DNA from: Cladosporium sp. IMV 00045
Taxonomy: Eukaryota > Ascomycota > Dothideomycetes > Cladosporiales > Cladosporiaceae
Reading direction: 5' to 3'
NCBI GenBank assembly: GCA_001931905.2
Contig: MSJI02000664.1
Coordinates: 102,115-166,114, forward strand
DNA: 64,000 nt
Part shown: one piece after another, positions 10,842-22,383 of the stretch
Layout of the letters: every line of letters begins with the position of its first letter
Numbering within the stretch: position 1 is the stretch's first letter
Made by a program: the position numbers and the translations under genes
Notes under the pieces: generated by a model
What the model saw: only the letters and a program-made list of their open reading frames with translations
The model's database searches: none
Told to the model about the DNA's origin: nothing

Positions 10842-11650
10842 ATGCCGCCCAAACGCCGTTCCACCACCCGCACAGCATCCAACCCCCAACAACAGCAGAG
10901 CACCCTCTCATTCAACGGCAAATCCAGCCGCGTCACCAAAACCCAACAAAAGCCTCAGCAAGGCAAAGAGCTCGACGCCCAAAAGAAAGAGCTTCTCCTC
11001 GACTCCGCCGCCCAAGCCACCGAAATCGACCACCCCTCCCCCTCAGAGCCAACGACAGCCGACAAAGCGATCTCCCAGCAAGCCGATGTCGAAGCTCGCG
11101 CATTGAGCGCCGCATCCTCCAACACAAAGGCAAAGACCGAGGATGAATTCACCACCGCCTCCAAGACCGAAGACGTCCTAGGCGGCCGCGCGCAACCAAG
11201 CGACGTCGGCGCCGTGGGCGGTCTCGCGGGCCCAGGCTGGGTGGGAGATGAGGAAGCGCGGGCGCGCAAAATCACCGAGTCGCAGATCAAGAAGTTCTGG
11301 CGGGACAAGGAGAGCGAGCGCCTGGTGCCGCGGGTGCATCAGGAGGATTTGAGCGTGCGGGAGAAGGTGTTGCGGGAGTGGGATGTTAGTGGGGAGTATG
11401 GGGTGAGTTTGATTCTGATTCTCAAAACTTGATTTCTGTGAAGGAGTGGTTTGCTAACGTCTGATTATTGTAGCCTTGCATCGGTATCGCCAGGCTGAAG
11501 CGCTGGAAGCGCGCCAATGTGCTGGGTCTGGAGCCGCCGATTGAAGTCCTGGCTGTTCTTTTGAAGGAGATGGAGGATAATGAGGATGGGGCGAAGGTGC
11601 AGAGAGCTTACGTGGATTCCCTAATGAGCTCGCGATTCGTGGAGACGTGA
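10842..11650 (+). CDS. DNA polymerase delta subunit 4 (POLD4/Cdm1-like)
   Basis: Smallest subunit of replicative DNA polymerase delta, which stabilises the complex in the nucleus. Exons 10842-11402 and 11474-11650 (intron GTGAGT to TGTAG) give 245 residues. The conserved C-terminal domain spans the splice site: a helix around SQIKKFWRDKESERL, then HQEDLSVREKVLREWD, then GPCIGIARLKRWKRA and a short helical tail. The N-terminus is disordered and basic, and residues 19-24 read QSTLSF, which resembles the short PCNA-binding peptide found at the ends of polymerase delta subunits. Without splicing the domain is cut before GPCIG. Longer than the human p12 subunit because of its disordered N-terminal half. 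It converges on the decapping gene. Confidence 0.88.
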
Positions 11651-12092
11651 GTTTAAAAACATGGGTGGTGATGTTTTCTGCGGTATTTGCTTGCTTTCGC
11701 TTTTGCTGGGTGTAACATGCTCTCGTCACCGGGATGGTACGAGGGGCAATGACAGATGTTTAGCGTGGAGTTTGGGCGTGATTCTGGGACTCGATTCGTG
11801 AGTCTTAGTTGGCTTCGTAGCTGTGTACTAGTACCAAGAGATTGGTTTATTTCTGCATTCGCTGATCCCCTTTTAAGACTGCGTGAAGTCAAACGTCCAA
11901 AGCGGTCGTTCTCACTCAAATGTTGGTCTGCAGTGAGCTAAGTCTTCGTATGCAATTTACGGCCGGGTAGACATCTTGTTAGACTCGCAAACCTTAAGCT
12001 CTCCACAATTTGCAATGAGATGCAGGACAAGATGCGGGACACTCAGCAGGCATGTGTCAAGCGCCATCGGAAGAAAACGCTCAAAGCATCAC
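11651..12092. other. Convergent intergenic region
   Basis: 442 bp between two converging gene ends. Probably 3' untranslated sequence of both; nothing else seen. Confidence 0.5.
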
Positions 12093-13122
12093 TCAAGTAG
12101 ACACATCAGGCTCCTTCCCCTGCTTCAGCGGCAGGAAGATCTTAGTCCACAACTCACTGGCCTCACCGACAGTATAAGAAAGCTCGACATCCGCCATGCT
12201 CGCATCGTCGCCACCAGCCATAGTTTCCAACTGCGAGATTACATTGTCCAAAGCAATCGCCTTCCCGACCGCCTGCGTGGCGGAAGGGTCGAGGTTGACG
12301 TGCACGACGTGAATGTGGAAGTGGTAGTACGTTGGTTGATCTGGAGCAATTCCTGTTAGCAAATTCAAGTCAGGGGTTTGGAATGAGCATACAGTGAATG
12401 TAAAACTTGAGCATATCGTTCTCCACGCCTTCATATAACCCCTCAACAGCCTTCGTAAGCGTGGCGCGCAAGTGTCGGAGCCAAGCGACGTCTCTCTTCT
12501 TGAGATCTCGCACGCTCCAGATATCGCGCCTTTCGACCAAAGCGAGCAAGTGCAGGCCACCGATCGTCGTCCGGTCCCAGTTCAGGTCGGGCAGTAGTAA
12601 GAAATCGTCCTTGGCGTCAGCCTCTTTGGAGCGGTAGAGCACGTTTTCCTGCTCTTTCCGCCCCTCGAGGATGTTGAAGACCCAATTCAGCTTCCCCTCT
12701 GCGCGGTACTGCTGCATGTAGGGGCGGATGTGCTTGGTGTAGATTTCGGGTGTCTCGAGGACGACGCGCGATTGTTGGAACGAGTACTTCCTGATGTGGC
12801 TGTCTTTGCAGGGGTAAATCAAGTTGATCTTCAAGTCGGGCGGAGTGGGTTGATCGAGAGTTCCGTCCGGGAGCGAGTTGGCCATGTACCAGTGGTAAAT
12901 GTCGTTGGCGCCCAGGTTGTTGACGTGTGTGATGAGTCGGGAGAAGGATGAAAGGTAGGATTCATCGTTGCTGAACGCTGATCTTTCGGCGAGCAATAGA
13001 GCTGGTTCGCCACCAATTGTGCCTTGGAGAACGGCTCGTCGGCCGCCTTGGTCTTGGTTGAGTAGTTTTTGGAATTTGAAGCGTGTGATCAAGGCGTTTG
13101 CTGAGGCACTGTCGTCGCCCAT
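12093..13122 (-). CDS. DCS1: Scavenger mRNA decapping enzyme (DcpS/Dcs1), HIT family
   Basis: Hydrolyses the m7GpppN cap left after 3'-to-5' mRNA decay, releasing m7GMP. Exons 13122-12393 and 12340-12093, joined by a 52-bp intron (GTATGC to CTCCAG), give 325 residues. The N-terminal swapped-dimer domain contains LAERSAFS, and a central KINLIYPC strand follows. The C-terminal HIT motif is HFHIHVVH at residues 250-257 and fits HxHxHxxH; the second histidine region contains the catalytic nucleophile in the family. The acceptor is fixed by the frame: only the AG before ATCAACC joins FYIHY to QPTYYHFH without a stop. An earlier AG would give an immediate stop. Length is near yeast Dcs1 (350). It is divergent to KEI1. 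Confidence 0.93.
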
Positions 13123-13517
13123 TGTGGATGATTCTAAGCACGGCGATCGAATGATCTATTTCTAGCGAGACTGTAAAGCGAATGCAGACTGTTCAATTTC
13201 TTGTATATCAAAGTATAGTCAGAAGTGTCGTAGCTCGTTTCATCACACTTTCAAGTGATGTTTCGGATGGCGGCCATACCCGTGCCGGCCTGTGAAGTGA
13301 AATCACCTTTCACAGACAAGCGCGCAGCAGCGCCTGCCTGCCGCCCGCTGCCGGGTCCAAGGCATTCTTGCTTGCATCTCTCCCTTCACGACCAGGCTGC
13401 TCTGAACACTTCTCGGGAGCCACCATATATAACACCTCCCTGACCGGACTACCACTACGACGTACGAGACATCTCTGGCTATCTCTCAGTACACTAGCGA
13501 CTGCGCGACTGCCCACC
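13123..13517. other. Divergent promoter region, DcpS and KEI1
   Basis: 395 bp between two divergent starts. A TATA-like element lies near the KEI1 side. Nothing else stands out. Confidence 0.5.
13426..13432 (+). promoter_or_regulatory. TATA-box candidate for KEI1
   Basis: TATATAA, 86 bases before the KEI1 start codon. Distance and sequence suit a TATA box, but no transcript start is known. Confidence 0.45.
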
Positions 13518-14551
13518 ATGGCACTCCCCTCGCTCTTCCGCGTCCCTAAACCAAAGGTAAGACTTCCCAGTCGCAAAGCCATGCGCACACATGTACTGAC
13601 AACAACCCACCACAGTCCGTCCTAGGCTTCATTTCCCTCCGGTCCGCCACGGAGCTCATCTTCCTCACCCTCCTCTTCAACAAAATCACCGGCCTCTACG
13701 GCATCCTCGCCATCTTCACCGGCTATGACCTCAACGCGCTCCAGCTCAGCCACTACATCTACTCCCTGATCGTCCTCGGCCTGATCACATGGCTCTTCTC
13801 GGCCATCCGCCAGCCGGAGCAGCCGCTCAAAGTCGTCGGCCTCGCCTTCATCCTCATCATCGACTCCATCGTCAATGCCATGTACACCAGCCTGTTCGGC
13901 GCGAGCTGGTTCATCGTCCTGGCGCAACACCTGGCCGACGGCGAAGTGAAAGACACCGCCCCCGGCGCCGGCACCATCGACGACACCGCCGGCTTCACCA
14001 GCCCCGAGCAGAACGTCTCCAAAGTCGAAGTCGTCGCGACGCCCGCCGAAGGCGCCATCCCGGGGCAGGTGGCCACCGCGTACCCGCAGGAAGGCATGAC
14101 GCTCGGCAGCGCGGTGTTCGAGTCCGGCTCCCTGGCATCGCTCACCGTCATCTGCACCCTCTGGATCATCCGCATCTACTTCTGCCTGGTGGTGCTGTCG
14201 TACGCGCGCGGGGTGGTGCGATCGTACGTCCTGACGACCTCCAGCGGATACACGCACAGCGACGACCCGACGATGGCGGAGAACCCGTTCCGCGAGGGCA
14301 GGGAAGAGGGCGAGGGATGGAAGGGCAAGGCCGGCCGTGCGATGCTGCAGTTCCCCACCAAGAAGTACTGGCTGGGCCGGGACGAGAGCGAGGGCGAGAA
14401 CGAGTGGGTGCGCTCCACGAGCGGTCGCTTCAACGGCAGGAAGGACTTGCGCATCAAAGTCCCGGAGCCGGGTGTGGGTGAGAGGGAGAGGAGGGCGAGG
14501 AGCGGGACTGGCCCGCCTCTCCCTGGGAAGAATGTCAAGGCTCCTCAGTGA
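13518..14551 (+). CDS. KEI1: Inositol phosphorylceramide synthase regulatory subunit Kei1
   Basis: Golgi membrane partner of the Aur1 catalytic subunit, which makes inositol phosphorylceramide, the first complex sphingolipid of fungi. A 39-bp first exon (13518-13556, MALPSLFRVPKPK) and exon 13616-14551 flank a 59-bp intron; the product is 324 residues. The N-terminal half has four hydrophobic segments (around residues 16-32, 38-60, 70-90 and 95-120) with the family's typical SLRSATELIFLTLLFNKI. A further segment lies near residue 210. The C-terminal third is charged, cytosolic and rich in Gly/Arg. A KR-type Golgi protease site was not identified. GC content is high along the whole coding part, so long antisense open frames appear, which are shadows. 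Confidence 0.9.
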
Positions 14552-16053
<1,502 letters not shown>

Positions 16054-16501
16054 GACGTCTGCAGGTGTGTGTGTCGCAAGGGATGTGCGCAGGATAGTGA
16101 AACGTCGAAAAGTGAAGAAGGCGAGGCTTTGTCTATATCTTTGTGGTTAGAATGAAGAAAGGGCGGTGGTGAATGCACAGTGTTGTATAATTGGTGTTTC
16201 CCGTGGATAGCAGCGGGGATACGGTCAGCCCATATAAGTTAAGGAGTCTCCAGGGCGGCCGAGCCACAACGTCTCTCTGTCTCGCGTCGGTCTCTCTGTG
16301 TCGGTCTCTCTCGTCTGGGGCCATGCGGGCGGGCTGTGCAGGGCGGGCCCGTTAGACCTGGCGCCAGTGGATAGATCCGTGAGCTTATTTGACTGGCGGG
16401 CCCAGATTTTACAATTTCACTTCTCCCCCAAGTTACTTTCTGCGTTTGGTGTAGTTTAGCGACTTGACATTTTTCTTTCTATCTCGCCATCAACAATAAT
16501 C
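16054..16501. other. Divergent promoter region, YPT6 and NOP53
   Basis: 448 bp with CTCTCTGTC-like repeats around 16270-16315. Such pyrimidine tracts are common in fungal promoters. No specific site named. Confidence 0.5.
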
Positions 16502-17797
16502 ATGGCGGAACCGACCAAGACCGCCCCGGCGACTCACAAGCAGCCTTCGAGGAAAGGCAAGAAGGCGTGGCGCAAGAACGTCGACGTCGACGAACTCCAG
16601 CAAGGCCTTCAGAATGCGAGAGAAGAAGTGATCCTCGGTGGTATCATTTCCGAGCAGCCCGCGAGCGATCTTTTCTCCATCGACGTCGCTGGCGACGAGG
16701 ATGTCGGACGCAAGCAGAAGAGCAAAAAGCAGCTGAAAGCCGACGAGATCGTCGCCCAGCGCTCGGCTGTGCCTGGACTGGAGCCGCGGAAGAGGAAAGC
16801 CACTGGACCTGTTGTCGGCGAGAGCAGCGGCAAGAAGACGAAGGACAGCAAATACATCTCAAATTACGAGTTGAAGAAGCTCAGGAAGGCCGCCGACACG
16901 ACCGGTGGGGTTGTCGTTGAAGAATCCGCCGCTCACGACCCTTGGGGTGCACCTACTCCGTACAAGCACGCAGACCTTGATTTCCTGGAAGAGAAGAAGC
17001 CCAAGGTCGCGCCCAAGACCCTCCGCCAAGCACCTGTCTCTCTGGCCGCTAATGGAAGACCCGTCCCAGCCGTTCGCAAGCCCGAGGGCGGCAAGTCCTA
17101 CAACCCTCTGGTCGGCGAATGGACCGAGCTTCTGGAGCGTGAGGGAGCAGAAGCTGTTGCGAAAGAGCAGGCTCGTCTGCTCGCTGAAGCCGAGGCAGCG
17201 GCTAAGGAAGAGCGTTTGGAACTCGAGAGGCAGAAAGTTGAATCAGCTGAGCGCGAGGAGGTTGCGACGGACTACGAGAGTGAATGGGAGGGCATTCAGA
17301 GCGAGGCCGAGGAACAAAACTACAGCACCAAGCAAAAGAGGAGAAAAACTCCCGCCGAGCGCAACAAGATCAAGGCACGCAAGGAGCGCGAGCAACGAGA
17401 GAAGTGGGAGCAAAAGCAGAAAGAGAGAGCAGAGCAAGAAGCGCGAATCAAGGAGATCGCCGCAGAGATGTCAGCCAAGGACCGCGGGAAGAAGAACTTA
17501 GCCTTGAAGCCGGTGGAGGCGCACTCATCGGACGACTCGGACGACGGTGTCGAGAGACTCAAGCCCCGACGATTCGGCAAGACTCAGATGCCCTCCGCGC
17601 CGCTTGAAGTGCAATTGCCTGACGAGCTTGAGGACTCGCTGCGCAGGCTCAAACCGCAGGGTAACTTGCTCACAGACCGGTATAGGAACATGTTGTTGAA
17701 CGGCAAGGTCGAGGTCCGCAACCGTCTGGGCCAGCAGAAGAAGCCGAAGGTGGAGCGTAAGGAGAAGTGGAGTTACAAGGATTGGAAGCTCAAATAG
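16502..17797 (+). CDS. NOP53: Ribosome biogenesis protein Nop53 (PICT1/GLTSCR2 family)
   Basis: Nucleolar factor for the 60S subunit that binds pre-60S particles and recruits the exosome helicase Mtr4 to trim the 5.8S precursor. A single exon gives 431 residues. The start KGKKAWRKNVDVDELQQGL is the family hallmark. LFSID at residues 57-61, in the acidic setting DLFSIDVAGDED, is an arch-interacting motif as known from yeast Nop53. The middle is a long charged coiled coil (about residues 210-330), and the C-terminus ends with NRLGQQKKPKVERKEKWSYKDW, again family-typical. Length is near yeast Nop53 (455). Antisense and +1 frames along this charged gene are shadows. Confidence 0.93.
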   Translation: MAEPTKTAPATHKQPSRKGKKAWRKNVDVDELQQGLQNAREEVILGGIISEQPASDLFSIDVAGDEDVGRKQKSKKQLKADEIVAQRSAVPGLEPRKRKATGPVVGESSGKKTKDSKYISNYELKKLRKAADTTGGVVVEESAAHDPWGAPTPYKHADLDFLEEKKPKVAPKTLRQAPVSLAANGRPVPAVRKPEGGKSYNPLVGEWTELLEREGAEAVAKEQARLLAEAEAAAKEERLELERQKVESAEREEVATDYESEWEGIQSEAEEQNYSTKQKRRKTPAERNKIKARKEREQREKWEQKQKERAEQEARIKEIAAEMSAKDRGKKNLALKPVEAHSSDDSDDGVERLKPRRFGKTQMPSAPLEVQLPDELEDSLRRLKPQGNLLTDRYRNMLLNGKVEVRNRLGQQKKPKVERKEKWSYKDWKLK

Positions 17798-18119
17798 ATC
17801 TAGAATTGCACGGTTTCGTCCTGCTCGTGCTGTAATAAAAAAGCGGGTGCATTTGCATTGCATACCCTTCCTTTTGGTCGCGAATATTCCCCCAGCCCAT
17901 TGAGCATTCACCATATCCCAACATGAAGCCTTGAAGTCCCCAACGACAAACACCCCAAGGGGTTGATTGTAGTGAGGAAACACATGATTCACTCATCACA
18001 TCTCATTCATCACATATGCGCCCTCTCCCCTCCCACCTCCCCCTACCATCCAAGAGCATCGCCACCCGCCCGACCGTACCCCCCAACCTTCGTCGTCCAC
18101 CGCAAGACCGACCACATCT
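17798..18119. other. Convergent intergenic region
   Basis: 322 bp, C-rich on the right side. Contains the 3' ends of the two converging genes; nothing else seen. Confidence 0.5.
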
Positions 18120-19012
18120 CTAAGCCCGACGAACCTCCCAAGTAATCTCCTTAACACTAACCTCCTCGCCCGCCTTCTCGTCGTAATCAAACCACTCGCC
18201 CTCCGTCAAATCGATACCGGTGAACGTTGTGCCTGACTCAATACCAGTGGCTTTGAAATCGCCCTGTGAGAGGAGAAGGAAGAATGTCAGTGTCAGTTTG
18301 CTCGTCTTTTGGACATTCACCGGACCAGGGACAAGAGAATACTTGACCGGGGGCTCTAGTTCTCTGCAACACAAAATGTAAAAAGAATGTGAGGAACGCA
18401 CCTCAGCTTTAAACTCAACAAACTCCAACCCGCGGCAGTCGATGGTCAGGATGTTCTGCAGTTTCGGCGTGTCTTGCTGCGGGTAGGCTTTGGGCGCTTC
18501 GAGGATGTTGGCTGTGTGTTGTCTCTGTTTGTTGCATTGTTCTGGATTAGCACTTTCTTCTCTCCTCGGATTCGTGACTTTCTTGTTTGGTTGTGTTGGT
18601 TCAGGATGATGAGGACTAGTGACATGATATGCAAACCCACCTTGCAGTTCTGGCATTTCCACACAAAGTTCGCTTCGCCGCGACTTCCTTGCTGCTCGTT
18701 CATTTCCTGCAGGAAGAAACGTGTTGTTAGTGAATTACATTCCTAGAGTCGGAGGGCATGGAAAAGTGCGGTTGCTGTGATCGTACATGACGGTTCAAAG
18801 TCACCCAGTTGGGGTGCACCTCGCGGCAGGAAGTGCATTGGACTTTGAAGGTGTAGTGGAAGGGTGCCTCTTCGATGTCTTCGGGTTGGAGGTCGGTGAC
18901 ACTTGCGAGATGTTAGTGAGGTGTTTCTGTTTGAAATGCCTGGTGGGAAAGGCGGTTCTGTTTCGATTGTTGATTACCCTTCGAGTTCGGCTTTGAGTGC
19001 GAGCGCGAGCAT
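18120..19012 (-). CDS. DUF866 / CXXC zinc-binding protein (C1orf123 family)
   Basis: Small conserved eukaryotic protein of unclear role. Five exons on the minus strand: 19012-18978, 18901-18787, 18706-18641, 18524-18402 and 18263-18120, giving 160 residues, the usual length for the family. Two CxxC pairs, CTSC (about residue 36) and CQNC (about residue 69), build the zinc site. The second is followed by KRQHTANI, as in homologues. The end of the protein contains GTTFTGIDLTEGEWFDYDEK. All four introns have GT-AG ends and keep frame: phases 2, 0, 0 and 0. Single frames give only fragments, so the gene is easily missed by open-frame scans. Confidence 0.9.
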
Positions 19013-19416
19013 GATGGTAGGTAGATGTTTGATTTGATCGTTTTCTTTTTTTGGTGTATCTACTGGTTTATTGGTACGTATGATTGAAGTCTTGAAGCTC
19101 TCTGTGCAATGACGCTGGCGCAAAAGCTTCGCCCTCTTCACTTGTGACGACCTCGACGCGGGCGACTTCGTAGCTTCAATTTCAATCCTTAACTTCGCTT
19201 CGTCTTCACATTCGTTTCACACAAACGGTAACCTTGTGAGGGCCAAATTGGAGCAACGTCACGCGACATGTTGCAGCCTAAACTAGAAACCAATGTCGAC
19301 GCGCGAAGAGAGGCGCATATACAATTCGTCAAGCTGAAACTCTCCAACACTTGAGCGCTCCGACAGCCACAATCCCCCTTCAAACCACCACCACCCCTTG
19401 CGATTCAAGACCAAAA
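19013..19416. other. Divergent promoter region
   Basis: 404 bp between the DUF866 gene and the next plus-strand gene. The right half is C-rich and likely transcribed as leader. No motif identified. Confidence 0.45.
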
Positions 19417-20574
19417 ATGCCCCCAAGAACAATCCCCTGGCTCTCCGAGCCAAAAACCAAACCCACCACCTCACCCCTCCCACCCAAGCGCAAACGCTCC
19501 ATATCCCCAACCCTCCCCTCCTCCCCAGAAGAAGAACAAAACCTCTTCGACTCAGACCTCAATCCCCTCAACCCCTCCACGCCTCCCCGCCGCACCAAAC
19601 CCCTCCTCTCCAACCAGACGCGCTCGCCCTCCACCTCCCCACCACCCCAACCACCAAGCGTCGAGTACATGCGCGAAGGCTACAGTCTCGACGACGCCTG
19701 GATGATGGTGGAAGACGAATTCCTAGCGACAGCGCAGCTGTACACGCAACACCTGCACCACGCGGCGTACGCGGAGCAGAAGCGGCGGGCGCAGGCGCGG
19801 GGGGAGAGGGTGTTGAGGACGATGGAGAGGCATACGGATGGGAGGACGAGGAGGGATGGGATGGCTGTTGAGAGGGAGGAGAGGGAGAGGGGGATTAGGA
19901 AGGCGGTTGACGAGGAGGAAGATGAGGAAGGGAAGCTGACGGATCCTTTGCTGGGTGCGCTCATGAACGATCCGAGGAGGATGGGGAGGGCGCTGGAAGG
20001 TGTGGGGAAGGTGAAGTCGGAGAGTAGAGCTGCGAAGGGGTTTTTGAGGAGTCCAGAGAAGGCGAAGAGGACTTTTGGGTTGGGTGAGAGGGGTGGTGGG
20101 GAGGAGATGGATAAGGATAAGGATGAGGATGAGGAGGATGCGGAGAGCGACGACCTTGATGGACCTGTTCGGAACTCGAAGATGCAGAGACCTTCTTCCA
20201 GCAAGAGCATGAAGCCAAGCACGGGCAAGGTGGACTCGAACCAGAAGACTGATCTCTTCAAGAAATTCGCCGCCGCAGACGGAGAGGAGATATATCGTCC
20301 TGCGGTAAGGACAAATGGAGTAAGTAGGAAAAGAACCAATCACTTGGATGATCGCAAGCACCGCCACACAGCCGACACAAACGGCTCGAGCAGTAGACCC
20401 AGCAAATCCGCCATCACATCTTACGATGACGATTTCGAAGAAATTCCAAAGCCTCCAGTTAGAGAGATGACCTCGGACTACCTGGCAAAACGCAGACAAC
20501 GGAAAGAAGAAGAGGAGAAAGCACGTAAAGCGAAAGAAAAGAAAGCCGTCGAAATCCCGACGTTCTTGTTCTGA
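19417..20574 (+). CDS. Unrecognised charged, largely disordered protein
   Basis: One exon, 385 residues from the ATG at 19417 (MPPRTIPWLSEP). I do not recognise the family. The first 80 residues are Pro/Ser/Thr-rich with a basic KRKRS patch. Residues about 88-130 are the only part that looks folded, a helical block with GYSLDDAWMMVEDEFLATAQ and several His. The rest is charged: acidic clusters DKDKDEDEEDAESDD, then basic stretches, and a C-terminal coiled coil AKRRQRKEEEEKARKAKEKK ending in IPTFLF. The composition suggests a nuclear protein. Codon use and continuous frame over more than 1.1 kb support a real gene, and upstream in-frame triplets are not ATG. Confidence 0.75.
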   Translation: MPPRTIPWLSEPKTKPTTSPLPPKRKRSISPTLPSSPEEEQNLFDSDLNPLNPSTPPRRTKPLLSNQTRSPSTSPPPQPPSVEYMREGYSLDDAWMMVEDEFLATAQLYTQHLHHAAYAEQKRRAQARGERVLRTMERHTDGRTRRDGMAVEREERERGIRKAVDEEEDEEGKLTDPLLGALMNDPRRMGRALEGVGKVKSESRAAKGFLRSPEKAKRTFGLGERGGGEEMDKDKDEDEEDAESDDLDGPVRNSKMQRPSSSKSMKPSTGKVDSNQKTDLFKKFAAADGEEIYRPAVRTNGVSRKRTNHLDDRKHRHTADTNGSSSRPSKSAITSYDDDFEEIPKPPVREMTSDYLAKRRQRKEEEEKARKAKEKKAVEIPTFLF

Positions 20575-20727
20575 TCGGAGAAGGACGAAACTATTGACTG
20601 TAACTAGTCTTGCTTCACTAAAGATACCCCATGATGACCCCAATAAATTTCAGCAACAACGAGTCTTGACCTCCACAAACCCAACAACAACATCTCCACC
20701 CCATAGGAAATTTGACTAACCACACAC

Positions 20728-21641
20728 TCACCACTTCTCCAACATCGGCCTAACATCAATCTCATTCGACCAACACCTCCTACTCTGCACATGCAACCCC
20801 CAATACGTCTCCGCAATATCGTCCGCGGCAATCTTGCCCTCGGACGGCAAATCCTTCAACCAATCCTTGGTCCTCGGAATATCAATGACCCCATCAATCA
20901 CCGCATGAGCGACGTGCACACCGCGCGGTCCGAACTCCTTCGCGATCGAGGCGCTGAGAGCTCGCAGCGCGAATTTGCCGGATGCGAAAGAGGACATTTG
21001 CGCGTTCGCTTTGACGCTGGCGGTCGCGCCGGTGAAGATCAGGGTGGGCGGGTGGGGAGCGGTGTTGGAGGGGGAGGCGTTGTCGGTGGTTGAGGAGGCG
21101 GTTTGGAGGAGGAGGGGCAGGGCGGCTTGGGAGAAGATCAGTGCGCCTTTGCTGGGTGTGTGTTAGTGATATGGTCGATTGGTTGGGTGTTGTTGATGAA
21201 TGGGTAGATGATCAAAGGGGACGTCTGCAGAAGAAGAAGAAGAGATGCGAATCTCAACAGGAATAAACCAGAATCAAGAAGAACATACCAACTAACGTCC
21301 CAACTCGCCTCAAACTCCTTCACGCTAAGATCCAGCAGCGGCTTCCTAGCAAACGGGCCGCTCGCATTGAAAATCGCCGCCGCACACCCCAAGTCACTCC
21401 CAGCTCCAAACTCGCCCTTGATGCTCTCAAAAGTCTTCTTGACGCTCTCCTCGCTGCTCACATCAGTACTGAAACCCACAGCCTTGCCGCCGGAGGAATT
21501 GATTTCCCTGACGAGAGAGTCGTAGTTTTCGGGTGAGCGAGCGAGCAAAGCGACGGGGTAGGAGCGGGCGAAGCGGCGGGCGACGGAGGCGCCGGTGCCG
21601 GGGCCTACGCCTGCTATGATGGCGATGGGGGTGGGGGGCAT
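20728..21641 (-). CDS. Atypical short-chain dehydrogenase, catalytic Tyr replaced by Phe
   Basis: Two exons, 21641-21289 and 21151-20728, with a 137-bp intron, give 258 residues. The Rossmann motif GVGPGTG lies near residue 11, and FNASGPF stands where NNAG is expected. Exon 2 contains FTGATASVKANAQMSSFASG followed by KFALRAL. At the YxxxK position it reads FASGK, so lysine is kept but tyrosine is phenylalanine. The N-terminal sequence resembles a small SDR subgroup found in bacteria and eukaryotes with the same look. It may have altered catalysis or act on a different acid. Phase-2 splice junctions match. The product of the first frame alone would end in a hydrophobic tail that is intron translation. 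Confidence 0.8.
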
Positions 21642-22383
21642 TGTTGTTTTGTGTTGTGGCTTGGGTGGGAGATGGGTGGGATGGAAGATTGAGAGATAGA
21701 ATCGAGGGGTTGAGGATTGAGAAATGGGAGTCGAGGAACAGGTCTGAGGAAGGTGAGGTTCAGAAAGGTAGATATAAGATTGATTACAATTGGAGATGGA
21801 GCGGCTTAACAATCCAGAATAGCTATTCGGAGCTCCGTGGATGTAGGAGACGAAGTATGGCGTCAGATCAACAAAAGCTACCGAGATCATAGTCTTCAGG
21901 TTGAGCGATTCTCAGAAAGAAACAGAACAGAATGTACCCATTCTACTGATAATCTGAGAGTGGCACACCAAGAAGACGTCCGGCTCTTTTTGAGAAATCA
22001 TTCGGTTTGATGATGAGATCAGTAATCCTGTTCGTGGAGAAAGTGGGGTCGAGTGTTTTGGGATGAGCATCACGACATCGAGAAGTTCGGTACGTTTGTT
22101 TCTCACGATGGGACGGCCGAGGATTTGATTACGTGTACTATGTAGGCATCGACAAAAAGATCCACCCTCCTAGGCGAATTGTGCTTGTCAGCATCACCTC
22201 TTTCTTTGCTTTTCCTTGGGAAAACAGGATATCGAGACGGCAAGTGGCTTTTTGAGAATCATGGGTATTTAATGTATATAGTTTCTGGCAGCGTTTTCTT
22301 CGTCTGCATCCCTCCTATCGCAAGCTATGCTACTCTCATGAACGACATGCACCTCAAATGCCTCACCTTCACGGCGATCTCTC
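21642..22383. other. Promoter region of the atypical SDR gene
   Basis: 742 bp between two minus-strand genes. The part near 21642 is purine-rich (on this strand) and holds the promoter of the SDR. No gene recognised. Confidence 0.5.

Noticed and set aside
13622..14257. 211-codon antisense frame over KEI1
   Set aside because: Composition of Gly/Asp/Arg/Glu repeats from GC-rich third positions; the sense strand matches Kei1.
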